Positions 1 through 11,778 of a DNA stretch of 64,000 bases are shown here, one piece after another. Position numbers and translations under genes: made by a program. Origin of the DNA: Neonectria sp. B-13 (Eukaryota; Ascomycota; Sordariomycetes; Hypocreales; Nectriaceae). The stretch spans positions 372,001 through 436,000 of the forward strand of contig NOKP01000006.1 of assembly GCA_002682825.1 (NCBI GenBank), written 5' to 3'. Every line of letters starts with the position of its first letter. The stretch's first letter is position 1. Under the pieces are notes generated by a model. It was not told where the DNA came from. It made no database searches and saw nothing but the letters and a program-made list of their open reading frames with translations.

Positions 1-1039
1 CCTGGCTGCTGATGATCAGCAGTGCAGATGCCACCGTCACTAGGCCCTCTGGATGCCGGTCTAAGTAGGCAATGCCGGTGCCCTTTAACCCTTGTCGGGT
101 TCGATGCTGTCGATCCCAACCCCATTCGAGGTTTTTTCTTTGCGAGTTTGCGTGTTTGCCAGTTTGCGAGTTGAGGCGAGTCTTTGCTGAGCCGTGAGCC
201 GCTTCCCACTGTCCATGATGCCACCAATCCATGGCACCGCCCGTACGTCCGTATGTCGCTGGTCGTGATGCCCTCGCATTCCCATTCGCCCCCCCTCGGA
301 AACTTTGCTATCCGGCCCAGCATCCGCCATACTGGCCTCGAAGTCTATGTACTCTCAGCCCTGCCCTCTTCGCCCCACCCTAGCCCGCCAAGCTCCTGCG
401 GCCTGCGGCATGTGACGACGCCCACCCTCCATCACGGCGACGTCGTGCACTGCACCGCGCTCGATGGCTCGCCCAGCACATCGCATCCCTCCCGCGGGGC
501 CAGGGTTTGACTTCCCAAGCAATACATACATACGTATATATAATAGGGCTCGCTTTGACCCTTTGTCTGCTAGCACCGGCACCTTTCCAGTCTAAAACAA
601 ACAAAATCCCAAGCAGCCCAAGCCCAACCAACAACCAACAACCAACCCCTGGCATCGATATAAGCAGGGTCCTGCCTTGTGCTGACGACCCACCTCGGAC
701 ACAGACAGCCAACGCATCAACGCATCGACTTTGCGAGTGCGGACGGTGAAGCGATCAAGAGCCAAACGCGAGAAGCAAGGAAGAAACCCCTATCAACGCG
801 CGGCTCGATAGTCGGCTTGCATCAATTGAATTCATAACCGCCCCGGCCTGCACTTTCCACCGCCTGTTTTCAGACACCGCACCGCACCCACACCACACCA
901 CTTACACTGAACACCATCACACTACAACAACACTTACACTACAACACTTCTATAACACAACTCACGCTGCAACTCACACCGCAGCCCACGCTAAACACAC
1001 ACACACAAACACACAAACACACAACCACATCCCTCCACC
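1..1039. other. Left-edge spacer and 5' leader of the 1040 gene
   Basis: No convincing coding region. The sequence becomes CA-rich towards the start codon at 1040, with an (AC)n-type tract at about 994-1025, which is typical of filamentous-fungal promoters and leaders. ORFs on both strands here lack recognisable features and overlap each other, so I treat them as chance. Any gene to the left lies outside the window. Confidence 0.5.
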
Positions 1040-1534
1040 ATGTATCGGGAAATCCGCCCCCGCCGCCCGTCCATCGTCTCCGTCCTCTCCGCCTGGAGCT
1101 CGCACAGCGACGACGGCGTCATCGTCACCAAGCACCACCGCTCCATGAGCGAAGGCGCGCCCACAATGCTGCGCAGCCGCCAGGCGAGCACTAGCTCCGA
1201 CCAGAGCTGCGAGGCCATGACGCCCGACGAGACCCGGGACCTGTGGAAGTGCATGCTGGAGCTGCAGCTGCGGTACGGCTGCTACAACTCGACCCGCATC
1301 GACATGGCTCTCGACGCCGGCGACTACGGCATCGACCTGATGCGTAGGTCCTCTGTTCCTTCGTTGCAGTAGAGAAATCCTTGCTAACTCCTCCCAGCTA
1401 ATCGCTTCATCATCGACACCCTCAATGAGTCGGTCGTCCATCTCCCCGACGAGGGCCGCGAGCTCTTGAACCGATACCTGTGCCCGCCCTCGAACCTGGA
1501 GAAGCAGAAGTGGAAGTTCTGGAAGAAGGAATGA
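1040..1534 (+). CDS. Conserved fungal hypothetical protein, 146 aa, one intron
   Basis: Two exons, 1040-1343 and 1398-1534. The 54-bp intron has a GTAGGT donor, branch point TGCTAAC at 1382-1388 and a CAG acceptor, and the reading frame is kept across the junction. The product is 146 residues. It has a basic, serine-rich N-terminus containing an RPRRPS stretch. A more structured half follows, with the segment TRDLWKCMLELQLRYGCYNS and a helical second-exon part around DTLNESVVHLPDEGRELLNR. The C-terminus is very basic and aromatic (KQKWKFWKKE), which could bind acidic partners or membranes. The ATG directly follows a CA-rich leader. I believe similar small proteins occur across Hypocreales but know no function. 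No signal peptide or membrane segment is seen. Confidence 0.72.
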
Positions 1535-1774
1535 GGACGTTTCGGAACGCCGTTTCAAAAGCTGTTTTTTCATGGTTGTGACATTGCGGGGCGTGTTTTG
1601 GCGTTGGTTGCATGGATACAGATCGGGGCATCGGACGTGGCATAGTAGGAGTTCATCTGCGGTATACTGTCTGCATTACGACCTACCAAGGCTTTTTAAT
1701 TACTGGATACCCGACCATATCAGAATGGAATCACAATCATTTCTCGTTGTATACTTCGTTGCTGGTTGCATCAT

Positions 1775-2704
1775 CTACAGCCTCACCTTCATAAACTCGT
1801 CGTCCCCGTGTCCCATGTGCTTGGCCTGGATCTGCATGCTCTCCAGCACCCGCCGCTTGACATGTCCATCCGCAATGTCCATGCCGGCAAACCCGCCGTG
1901 CGTCTCCGTGAAGTCGTACCGCCGCAGCGTCTCCCACATGCGCGCCATCTCGCCCACGCTGAGCGGGATGAAGTTGGGGATGCTGTAGAGAAAGGCAAAC
2001 GAGTTGAGCCCCGGCGGCCTCGCGCGCGCGGCGCCCAGCGCGTCCTCGTCCCACTTGCCAACGCCCGACGACGTCGTCATCAGCGTGTCGGCGATCAGCA
2101 GGTGGCGGTCGAATAGGAGCACCATGGATCCCGGGAAGTGGCCGCCCAGCTTGATGGCCTTGACGCCCGTTGCCTCAATCTCCGTTTCCGTGTCTGTCAG
2201 GAACACCTGGTGTGCCGAGTCCATTGTCGCCCACGACCTGTCCTCGGCCGCCAGGTACACGGGGCACTTGAACGCCCTGGCCCACTGGACGTGGGTGCTG
2301 TAGAAGTGCGGGTGGCTGATGACGATGGCCTTGAGCCCGCCGAGCTGCTGGATCTTCGCGATGGTGTCCGCGTCCAGCAGCGAGATGCAGTCCCACAGCA
2401 CGTTGCCGGCGGGCGTCTGGATCAGCATGGCGCGCTGCCCGATGGCCAGCTTCGGCGCGGTCGCGATGAAGGTGATGCGCGGGTCCGACGCGCACGGCGT
2501 GAACTCGTTGCTGTGCGTCTTGGCCGCGTCCCCGAGCGTCGTAAACGACTGGCCCGACGCGGGCACGAACTGGCGCGGATCGTCGCAGATGTGGCAGCTC
2601 CTGACGGCGGCGCGGTCGGCGGTGGGGAATTGCGTGCCGCACGTCACGCAGAACAGCCACGTCGCCGCGGTGACGGCGTCGTAGGGCTCGGCGGTAAATG
2701 CCAT
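1775..2704 (-). CDS. Metallo-beta-lactamase-fold protein, noncanonical metal site, 309 aa
   Basis: Single-exon gene. I place the start at 2704 (MAFTAEP), in good context (GCCATCATGGC), not at the in-frame upstream start at 2848, because the family-like sequence begins here. Four cysteines near the N-terminus (C19, C22, C37, C40; CVTC and CHIC) form a possible zinc ribbon, with an MBL fold behind it. The metal motif reads HPHFYSTH (H131, H133), so the Asp and His of the usual HxHxDH are Tyr135 and Ser136. Later ligands look kept: GGH (H189), the Asp of ADT (D206) and ETHGG (H269). MBL proteins are usually hydrolases, but substrate and activity cannot be predicted here. No signal peptide is evident, so it is likely cytosolic. 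It is convergent with the 1040 gene, with a gap of about 240 bp. Confidence 0.85.
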   Translation of the reverse strand: MAFTAEPYDAVTAATWLFCVTCGTQFPTADRAAVRSCHICDDPRQFVPASGQSFTTLGDAAKTHSNEFTPCASDPRITFIATAPKLAIGQRAMLIQTPAGNVLWDCISLLDADTIAKIQQLGGLKAIVISHPHFYSTHVQWARAFKCPVYLAAEDRSWATMDSAHQVFLTDTETEIEATGVKAIKLGGHFPGSMVLLFDRHLLIADTLMTTSSGVGKWDEDALGAARARPPGLNSFAFLYSIPNFIPLSVGEMARMWETLRRYDFTETHGGFAGMDIADGHVKRRVLESMQIQAKHMGHGDDEFMKVRL

Positions 2705-3658
2705 GATGGCGATGTTGAGGCTGTATTGTATGCTGGCCCCGTTCCGAGTAGCGATCAAGCTGGGGTATCCACACTGGCCCTGAGCTGCGCTGTCGTCGAT
2801 CTCAGATCCAATATACGTCCGCAGTCGTAGTATAGTCGCAAAGACCAAGGCGGTAAGTCGAATCCCTGTGGCATCGATGTCTCAGGCCTCGCCCTAGCTC
2901 TCCAGAAGTGAGGCGGAAACAGCAGGGCCAGCGCTAGTATTTATTGTTGTCTCCAAAGTCTATTTATTGCAGGGCCAGCAACACGTGCACGCGACTCCCC
3001 CACTCACGCAGCACCGGCAATAGGTTCGGCCGACGGACCTCCTCTTTGCTGAGCTTCTGTATTTGTAACTCTCGGGCCTCGCGATTATGAATCGAGTCCG
3101 ACGACGGAGCGGAGAGCCACAAAGATGGGGTCGGGCTGATTACCATCGAAAGTGGGGGTAGCTGCCATCGTCAACATCTTCTGACGTCACCTTTGCTTGG
3201 CTTCACACACTTGCACAAGACTGTATGCAAGCCAAGGTGCCATTATGCACCAGTGTGGTTTCTCTGTTGCGAGTTGTCGTAGTTGATCAAAACATGAGAC
3301 CTTCTCGGTTATAGGTCAGTAAACAATCTGGGGTTGTGCCATGTTCGTGCCAAGCCAGCTAGTCCTAGATGTGGGACTGATTTCTTAGAGTTGCTCCTAG
3401 ACACAAGCAAACCCAGGCGTGAGCTCCAACTATCACTACACAGACACGAAATTGCTCTTCGCCGCTGATGCGTCATGCAAGTGTCATATGTGAAGTCGCA
3501 CAGTCTCAAAACCACGAGTCAGATGAGAACTGATGGGTAAGGTAAGGCGACACGGCGTAGAAGGCTTGCATAACTAGACGCAGGTAATAAGCTTATTTCT
3601 ATCTTTGAAACTGGATCAGGGTTCTCATGTAGACACCATTATGCGGTGCAACGACTAG
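2705..3658. other. Spacer between the MBL gene and the retroelement scrap
   Basis: This contains the promoter and leader of the minus-strand MBL gene and then unremarkable sequence. I found no ORF with recognisable features. The missing upstream part of the retroelement (reverse transcriptase and the start of RNase H) was not visible here in any frame, so the scrap at 3659 is strongly 5'-truncated. Confidence 0.5.
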
Positions 3659-4054
3659 ATGACTAAAGACATCTCACAACGAATTGAGAAACTCCGGGCC
3701 GAGGGACTAGCTATCGGGACCTGGTGGTTTCCAGCACATATAGGGATCCAAGGCAATGAAGACGCAGATCGGGCAGCAAAGGGAGCTACATTCTGGAGGG
3801 AAGGGCCTGCGCGGATCTAGAGCGGCGGAACCGCAACAGCTCAATTCGCTCCGATCAACCCTCAAGACATGGGCTTCCCAGCAAGCGACCAAAGACTGGG
3901 AGGCCGGCTGGAGAACTGAGACCCGCGACCCGGCAACGTTTCGATATACACCCAGGCAATCTCGCAAGGTCCTGCAACTGTACAACCATGTGATGGACTC
4001 AAAAAGAGACAGACTGAAGGTACGAACCCGCAAAGTAGAGGATCGAAGACCCAA
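3659..4054 (+). mobile_element. Degenerate 3' fragment of a Tad1-like LINE retrotransposon (RNase H end)
   Basis: From 3659 the plus strand encodes the C-terminal end of a LINE-type RNase H domain, with the hallmark WWFPAHIGIQGNEDADRAAK, matching the W-x-PAHxGIxGNExADxxAK signature of Tad1-clade elements. The frame stops at a TAG after FWREGPARI (about 3821-3823). Homology resumes in another frame: LRSTLKTWASQQATKDWEAG and TFRYTPRQSRKVLQLYNHVM, the conserved post-RNase H linker of these elements, fading by about 4020. So there is at least one frameshift and one stop, and no reverse transcriptase is left. This is a dead, 5'-truncated copy. I see no poly(A) tail or target-site duplication. Confidence 0.82.
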
Positions 4055-4515
4055 GGGAGCCTAGAATAACGTATGTCTCGGTAGAGAACCGCTGCCTACA
4101 GAGCCCGCAATTTGACGACATCCTACCTCTGTATCCATACACAAACATATTAATTCTGACGATCGGCGAGGCTGTGTACTCGAGCCATGCTACGGTCTAG
4201 ATATCACACCATGTCGGAGACTCAGCTCGGACTAGGGCGGGGCTGAAGCCTAGCAATGCCCCGAATCCTTAAAAACGTTCGCTCTCGTCTCCAGCACTCC
4301 CAAAGATTTTCTCCTCCAACACACATTCGACTTCTTTGCTCCAAATAAAGACTCCCTCAATCAATAACAAACCTCTTCATTCCCAAGCGCAATGGAGACC
4401 ACCAAGCTACAGCACCCCAAGCGCGCACCCCAAGGTCTTGCCCAGGGAATCCTCACCAACGGACCACCCATTATTGCCACTCTCCTCTTCCTTGCCAATC
4501 TTGTTGATTACTTCC

Positions 4516-5234
4516 ATGGTGAAACTCGGATTTTTGGACTTGTTTCCTTCAACGTCATTGCTTCCTGGTCTCTGTTCTGGAACATCGTTGTCAGAAACCA
4601 AGCTCTCACCACTGAAATATCCCGCCACAACCAACCAAAATGAGCTCGAAGATTTCGAGGACGAGGGTTCGCTTGAGAGGCGTACCAATGCCAAGGTATG
4701 ACAAATCTCGGACGTGAGTTGAGATTTGTGTCTAATTGCTTCTTGAAGGTCTGCCCGTACATCGGTGTTGCTGCCAACTGCGTTTGCAGCGCTGTGGGTT
4801 TGCAGCAGATTGTCATGACTTTCGGCAGCAAATTGCTTGCACGTGGAGTGTAGACCACCGGTTGTGACTTTGACACTACAGCTGAGGTGAAGACTATTTC
4901 CAATGCGCTTCAGCACCGTCTCAAGAACAAGAGCGGCGGGAAGCTGTGCCGAACCGAGTGTCTGGACCCAGCTCACAGCGGTAGCTGGAACGGACACCTT
5001 CTAATTGGCCCTTCCATTCACCTTGAGAGCGACATGTACTGCGGTGATATGCTTCCCTTCAAGGAATGCGATTCTGGCGGCAAGAAGGCCTGGCATGAGA
5101 GATCGAGCGTCCAATTGGACTATGGAGACAGGGTGAATGCATCTCTCGCGCCCTTTGTATCTGCATGGAGATATCTTCTTGACTCACTGGGACTCATTGA
5201 GACTCGGTGCTTTGGGGCGGAATTCGGTTTCTAG
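4516..5234 (+). pseudogene. Broken gene for a small secreted cysteine-containing fungal protein
   Basis: Reading from the ATG at 4516 gives a short hydrophobic leader and an acidic pro-region (ELEDFEDEGSLERR) with a dibasic processing-type site. A probable 53-bp intron follows (4696-4748, GTATGA...AAG). The mature part starts KVCPYIGVAANCVCSAVGLQ. An in-frame TAG at 4851-4853 interrupts the frame, and the same frame then continues to 5234 with CDFDTTAEVKTISNAL, LCRTECLDPAHSGSWNGHLL and MYCGDMLPF. This Cys pattern resembles a family of small secreted proteins common in plant- and insect-associated ascomycetes, with unknown function. The segment expected between the two halves also seems shortened. 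Another frame from 4392 encodes two hydrophobic stretches and could hold the original N-terminus, which would require one more frameshift. Sequencing error or an unrecognised intron remains possible. Confidence 0.6.
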
Positions 5235-8200
5235 ACTACACATCAACTACTTCAATCATTCCGTACTATCACACCAATCACCATCAATCTATATCAAATC
5301 CCAATATATCACCTTCTCACGTGCGTTTTCCAATCTAGTACTCAGTCCTAACACTTCTTCTAACGCACCTGCTTCAAGATCTGACAGGAAATTAAAGCAG
5401 CGTACCGAGGTAGGAAGAATTAAAGAAGCAGCTGATGCCTGTTATTGTTTACTACCACTTCTGTCCTCAATGTTGCGCCTGGCCAGTGTCTTAGTGGAAG
5501 TACTACCTTACCTACCCTACACTGCCCGCAATCGGAATCTGCGATCTAACCGTCCGTGTGAATCCAGATTGGCAGATTCTCTGCAAAGCGCGAAAACAAT
5601 GTCCAGAATCCAGGTGATGTAGTTCAGAGCAAGTGCGGTTTTTATTGACTTGGATAGGGTGATCAGAGTCGGAATGTTGGTGCTGATGGCCACAGAGGCC
5701 GTTCGCCCGGAGGCTCACCACAACTTAGCCAGGTCGAAGTAGCTCCAACAACTCACGCTCTCCACAAGCTTCACAAGACATACACCACGTCAACACATTC
5801 AAGCAACAGGATCAGCTGTTCACACGCAAAACAGCCACCGAGGCCCGTTGCCTCGCCCCATGAGCCAAAGCCCAACATACAGCGCCGATTATCCCGCACT
5901 GCGAGAAGAGGAACACCTGATGATCAAGCTATCGCCCTTCACCCGACAACGCCCAACCGTGCTCTGCCGCGTTTTCATGATACTCTCTTCACCGCCAGAG
6001 CCACGGCATCGCCCATAAACTCCCGCTGGAAAACAACCAGCGACGCGCACAGCCACGTCGATATCGACTCCTACCCGCTCCGGCCGGAGAGCATGTCCTG
6101 ATGCGGCTGTGGCACGACTCCATCGACAGCCGCGCCGCTCGACCAACAACGTGTACCTCCAAACGTCGAAGGGTTCCTCCGTAGGCTGCAGCTCTCAGTC
6201 GCGGTTAAGCACGTCCAGCATGGCATGTCGCCCTGGGGGAAAAGGGTCCAGCAACCGGCTTGTCGCTGCTCTTCAAACCAGACACGTCCACGTCGAAGTA
6301 CAGCCCTTGTCGCAGCCGCGGCGCTTCAACGACAGGCACGCAGATGGAATCACATCATGTTTTCATTACCTGCGGCATGTGCTGTTTTCCCCGGGTTCCT
6401 CATCACATGTCCACGACACCATCGACACCCCGGACACTGGGATGGCCTCAGCATGGATTCCTGAGCAGGTACGCGTGGCCGACGCTCGGCATCCCGCCCC
6501 CACGTTTTCTTGTTTGTTTGCCGGACGTCTCTCTCCCCAGCATCTGTATCTCCGAGACAGGACATTTCAATTCCCCAGGTGCGAATAGCAGCAATTGTTT
6601 CCTCAGGGTTGATGCGTCTGGCGAATGAGGTGTCGCCACACGGCGCCAGCCATGGGCCCGGGCGCGGATTGCTTCTGCAAGGAGCCACCGGGTCCCCACG
6701 GAAAAGAACTCGGCCAGCAATGGACGACAACGAGGAGATTGGCGGGGGAGAAAACTCTTTACAACGTACATATGAGACTACAACGGCGCGGCAGCGGTGA
6801 ACAGGATGAACCCGCAGGGCGCGTGCTTGCTTGCCGTCCGCATCTTGGCTGGCTGAGTATCCGTTGCAGGTAGAGAGTACCGGAAAGTACTGCGCAGTAA
6901 CAGAAGTACTACGCAATATATTCCTACAGGGAACATGCTGCTCAGGCGTGGCAGAACTCGTCCCGTCTCGTCTGGTGTCGTCTGGTGTCGTCTGGTCTTG
7001 CGCGACTCTGTTGCAGGACACGGCCCCGGTCTGGACGGGGCTCGGCACTCCGGCATCCGGCCATCTGGGGAGAGAGCCGAGCTGTGAATGTACGTACTGT
7101 ACTGTAAATTATACAAGGCTGAGAGCTGCATCTCGTTGTTTCACCCAAACCACAAGGTCAAAACGGCGCACTGGGGTAAGGCACATCAGCTAACTTCGGC
7201 TGCAGGGACTTCAAGGTCAGCCCAGCCATCTTCCAGAGGGCCACTGCAAAACCCCAATGTGACTCACGGCTTCTCAACGGCGAGATTGACTTTTCAACGG
7301 CGAATTGTCATCATCTAGGGCATGGTGGAGTTCCTTAGCAGAGCAAAAGAAGAAGAGAAAAAAACTTCATCCCCATTCGGTCATGGTCCCGTCCTCTAAT
7401 GCAACCACTCAACCACTCAACCGCGTGCGGTGCCTGAGCACAGCGGAAACGGTGCCTGAACTGACCGATGCAAATCGAGCCAGTAGGGTGGTGGCGGCTG
7501 AAGTGCTGCCGACTAAGAGGCGAAGGTGTGGGTGCTAGCCTTCTTGGCTCTGTCACATTCCGTCGTGATGACATGCCAACCGTACGCCAGCCGTACGCCA
7601 GCATGTTCCTGGGAGGAACGAAAATCCTTCTCTCACATGGATGGAGAGGCACGAAAAAAAGAAAAAGCAAACAGCCATCTTGGGAAAACTGGGATGGTGA
7701 GCTCTCCCCTGCCGAGTCTTCCTTGCCGAGGTACGAAGTACAGTACAGCGTTACTTGCTGCAGCAGGTATCAGCAGCCAGTGGCCGTGTGTATTCGCATG
7801 TCTGTGTGTGTCCGTGTTGGTGTGCCTCGTGTGGTGTGCCTCGTGTGGTGTGCCTGCCTGCGTCTGTGTGTCGCTTCCGTCCAACCCCGGGCCGCGATCG
7901 TCAGGAACGCAGCGCACCAAGCTTTCTTGTCTGCGTGATGGTCCCCTCTGTTAGGGCAACCCGCGGCGAATGGCGCCGTTTGCCAACCCTCCACCCCAAG
8001 AGAGCTGGAAGCTGGAAGCTGTAGGTCCTGTAAGACGAAAATGCCTCGCCAGGCACGAGCTCGTTCGCTTGAAATAGCACCTGGCAAACTCAATTGAAGG
8101 AGGGTAGGATATGTAGGGCGGGGTACCACCTGTAAGAACTCTCTCGCCACCTCGGGGATGAACCAACGAGAACAGGAACGGCACTTTGGACTTGGACCTT

Positions 8201-11200
8201 TCGACTTTGAACGAACCCGGTTCCTCAGTCCTGCGCCCGTTCTCGCACAAAAGCGCGTTGAGCATTGGCGGACGAAAAGAGGGCTGGCTGACCAAGGCTT
8301 CCTTTCCACCATGGTGGCGGCAAGGAGATGCCTTCCACCGAGTTGTCTGCCGAATGACGAGTCTCCCGCGCGCTCAGATCTGTTCGATTCCTCGGAGATT
8401 CCCCACGATAGCCCATTTGACCAGTCGTCGATCGACCCGATTCCCGGCATCATCCTGCCCTCGAGGCGTCCTGTCGGCGCACGGAGAGAGTCGGAGCCAT
8501 CTCGGGGAACCCAACGCTGGAGCAGCCACGAACACCCAAAGCCTGGATCCCTGGTCAAGAACTCAAGATAACACGCACAGGGAAAACCGTGCAGCCGTGG
8601 AGAACTTCCACTCTGGGCCGGAAACAGAAGACCCTCGATCCTCCCCCGTCAGCACGAGTGGGGATTCGACGAGAGAAAACAAGCCCAGTCGATGTCGTCG
8701 TCAGCACCACCCGCTGCGGCTGCAGGTACATGTTCGGCCCGCAAAGCATCCCCAGCCCCCCGGCCGTTGCATCTGCATCCAATCGGGGAGGCTCAGATTG
8801 AAACCTCTTCAAAGGCTTGTAGCGAGGGGAGCTCAGGAAGCTGCCCGGAGCTCGTGGATGACGCTCCGCTTACGACCAGTTGCAAGGCTGTGACGTGAGA
8901 AACACCAGGAAATGCATTATAAACCGTCGCTCGTCCCCCTATAACGTGACGTGCATATGACGCGCTGCAGCATGGCAACCCTCGGTGTTGCCATTGGCTG
9001 CCGTCGAGGTCGCGTCGAGCTTCTGAGTGGTGCGGGCGACTTATCCAAGGAAGAAATGCGCAGTTGATGCGGCTGAAGATCCTACTGTAGCCGGTGATAC
9101 CGTGCCAATGGATAATGCAACAGTAGGTTCTTCACTTGTGCCATTGGGAACTCGTCTTGTCCACTCTGGGCAAGCGAATGTTCGTTCAGTGTGCAAATTC
9201 GATTCGATGTAACCTGATTCGATTGCCGATCTGCAGTTCGATTGGTGCTGGAAACGTGACAAGGAACCAAGTCTAGGAAAAGTTGCAGGTGAAGATGCTA
9301 CTCAATTGGAGAGATGTTGCATTCCAACCAGTCACCCCAGCCCCCAATACGGCACACACTAGGCCATAATCACTGGGTTGTTGGGAGTGATTCCCCAGCA
9401 ACTCTGTGATCGTGTCACTTCTCATCCGATCTCACTTACTGCAACTGCCGTCTGTATTGAACTGCCGAGTCTTTGATTTCGGAGAACTCCAATAATGCTG
9501 ACATGTACGTGATTCCGGCCGCATGACATGCAGTCGTGGCGCACAACATCTGTTCAGTGGGTCTTGCACCGACAAGGAAACCACTTGCGAGCGATCGGTC
9601 AATTGTTTGTAGGGTATTAACCTGACGTGCGCATGTTGGCTGAGTCTTGTTCCCGGCTGCGCGTTGAGTCGGGTTGGAGCCTTGAACTCAGCTGAGACCA
9701 CGACATACCTTGTCGGCAACCGGACTATGTGAAATCTCATTATAATCCTTGTTGCAATATCTGGTAGACTTGCACAAAGCGAAGCTCACGAGAGAATCGG
9801 TATTGCCGTGCAGACGGCGTGCTTCCTTCAGGTAGGAACGGCAGTAAAGGCCCGCACAATCGTTGGATGGGACGCCGAACGGTGTGTGCTCAACTGCTCG
9901 GACCCAACTTACAACGACTTTCGCGGCTCCGGTGATCGTGGCTACGCACGCCATGAGTCCGAGTCCTCCAATGTCAGCTGAGAAGTGCAGGGTAAACCCA
10001 GAGAATATATGAATATGAGCTCAGCAACTGGGATGGCGAAGGCGGCACTTTCTGGGTGCCTTTTAGGCGCTCTGGGTTCAGGGACTTCGTCGCCACAGTT
10101 ATCCATCGTCACGTCCACGAAAAGTGGTTCCTGGAAGTTGTCTTTGACGTTGCGTCCTGTTCCTTGTTTGTCTGTGGTTGTGGCAGAGACCATCTGCAGC
10201 CGACAAGGGTTGATGCCTGCCTCGTCGCCCAGGCATCAATATTTCTGCTCCCAGGCATCACCGAAGCGGGTCGGGAACGGGGTCAAGAACGAGGCGGCGT
10301 CGGACTTGTGAAGACGGTTCAACATGGAAAGGATCGGCAAAGCTTAAAGATGAAACCCAGCCAATGGAGGCGAAGTAATAGACGGGGCGGAACAGAACGC
10401 GGGAGAAGAAGGCTTGCGCAGTGGTCCTGGCCTAAAGAAGAAGACCCAGCAGCTTCACCACTTTAGCAAATGGTGGGGTGAATTGAAGCACACTGGAGCA
10501 GAGTGGGATTCAGCGAGGAGAACACGGCGAAGCGAGGTGAGTGGTCCAGCCGCGAGATGTAACCTGTTCGCCAAAAGAGGCTGTTTGCCGATGATGGCTG
10601 ACGATGCTGATGGAGAACAGCGCCTTGGTGAACCCAACAAAGTCCGTTCAGAGTGTCCAATGCCGAGGCGTCTCTCCCATGAAGTGGTCCCGCACGTGGT
10701 TGGCAGCACCGGTAGTGTCCAATGCCTCGTGGAAAGCTGGATAAGAGTCAGTGGCTTCGAAGAGTCATGACAGCACCGCCCGAGACCGGAGAAATGGCAC
10801 ACGACACCTGCTAGGTACCGCCGTTGAATCGACTCCACGCTGGCGCGCGAGTAGCAGAGTATCCATTGCTCGGGCTAGTTGTCTGTCACTTCAACACTTG
10901 CGATTTCTAGGACAACCCCCACGAGTCGGGACGTAGTGTGCACCCAATTGTCTCCTCATACTTCGTGAGTCCGCTGGTGAGAACTGGTTGACTGGCCACA
11001 ACGTAGTGCACCGCGTAGTCATTAGGGCGTTGGTTAGCTTGTCCAAACGCCATTCCACTTGAGTAAGGTGGGAGAGTTGCCCTATCTGCACTGAGTCGAT
11101 TGTCCATCCATATCAGGCGGTTCCAGACGCACGTGTCGAACTGAGCAGGCACGTCGGTATCAAAGAAAGCGATAGCGTAGCACCCTGCATCATTGCGGCC

Positions 11201-11710
11201 AAAGCCCCATGCACAAAGTCCATGCACAAAGCCCATGTGAACAGCACTGCCAATTGCCAGTTGTTGTGGCCTGTGGGCGCACCAAGTGTGACTTGCCACA
11301 GGCACCTAGCAAAGAGCCTAGAGAGACGACGCAACGGGAACAACACACGTGTGAGCGGGACTGTGTGCAAGCTTCCGCGAGCCCCGAGTCAGAGGGACAT
11401 GCTCCGCCGCGTGCCGACCGGTGTGAGCAGAGGTACCCTCTTTGGGGGCTAATGCGGCAGGGCTTTAACCTCCGGCACCAGGGCATCGTGGCCGCTGTGG
11501 GATGGCTGTGAGATGGCTTGGGCTGGGTCCGGAGCCTGGAGGAGCACGGAGGAGCCAGGGCCGACTGTGCATGAGAGGAGTCTCTCTCTCTGGAGTCTGT
11601 CTGTGCCCAGCGGTCGACCGGCTCGGGACCTGGCGAGTTGCGGGTGGATTTGCTTGTTTGAGGGAGAACGAAAGGTCGGTCTGCTTAATGCCGAGGGCAC
11701 TGATGTTAAG

Positions 11711-11778
11711 GCGGTGATGCCAGGCGGTGATGCTAGCGGTGATACTGGCGGTGATGCTGGCGGTGATGTTTGGGGCGG
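11711..11778. repeat. 12-bp minisatellite, unit GCGGTGATGCTG
   Basis: About five imperfect head-to-tail copies of a 12-bp unit (GCGGTGATGCTG, with variants at positions 9-12). Because the unit length is a multiple of three, it stays open in several frames, and this explains the Gly/Asp- or Ala/Val/Met-repetitive ORFs seen there. Confidence 0.8.

Noticed and set aside
4407..4997. 196-codon minus-strand ORF opposite the secreted-protein relic
   Set aside because: The plus strand shows family-like Cys motifs, a splice pattern and a leader. The antisense frame is only the mirror of that coding region.
7770..8893. Overlapping ORFs of 262 codons (minus) and 235 codons (plus)
   Set aside because: They overlap antisense, neither has a recognisable motif or good start context, and the Arg/Ser/Pro content matches random GC-rich sequence.
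8918..9070. TATAAA at about 8918 followed by a 31-codon ORF from 8971
   Set aside because: An isolated TATA word plus a short ORF with no repeat, splice or homology signal is expected by chance in 11 kb.
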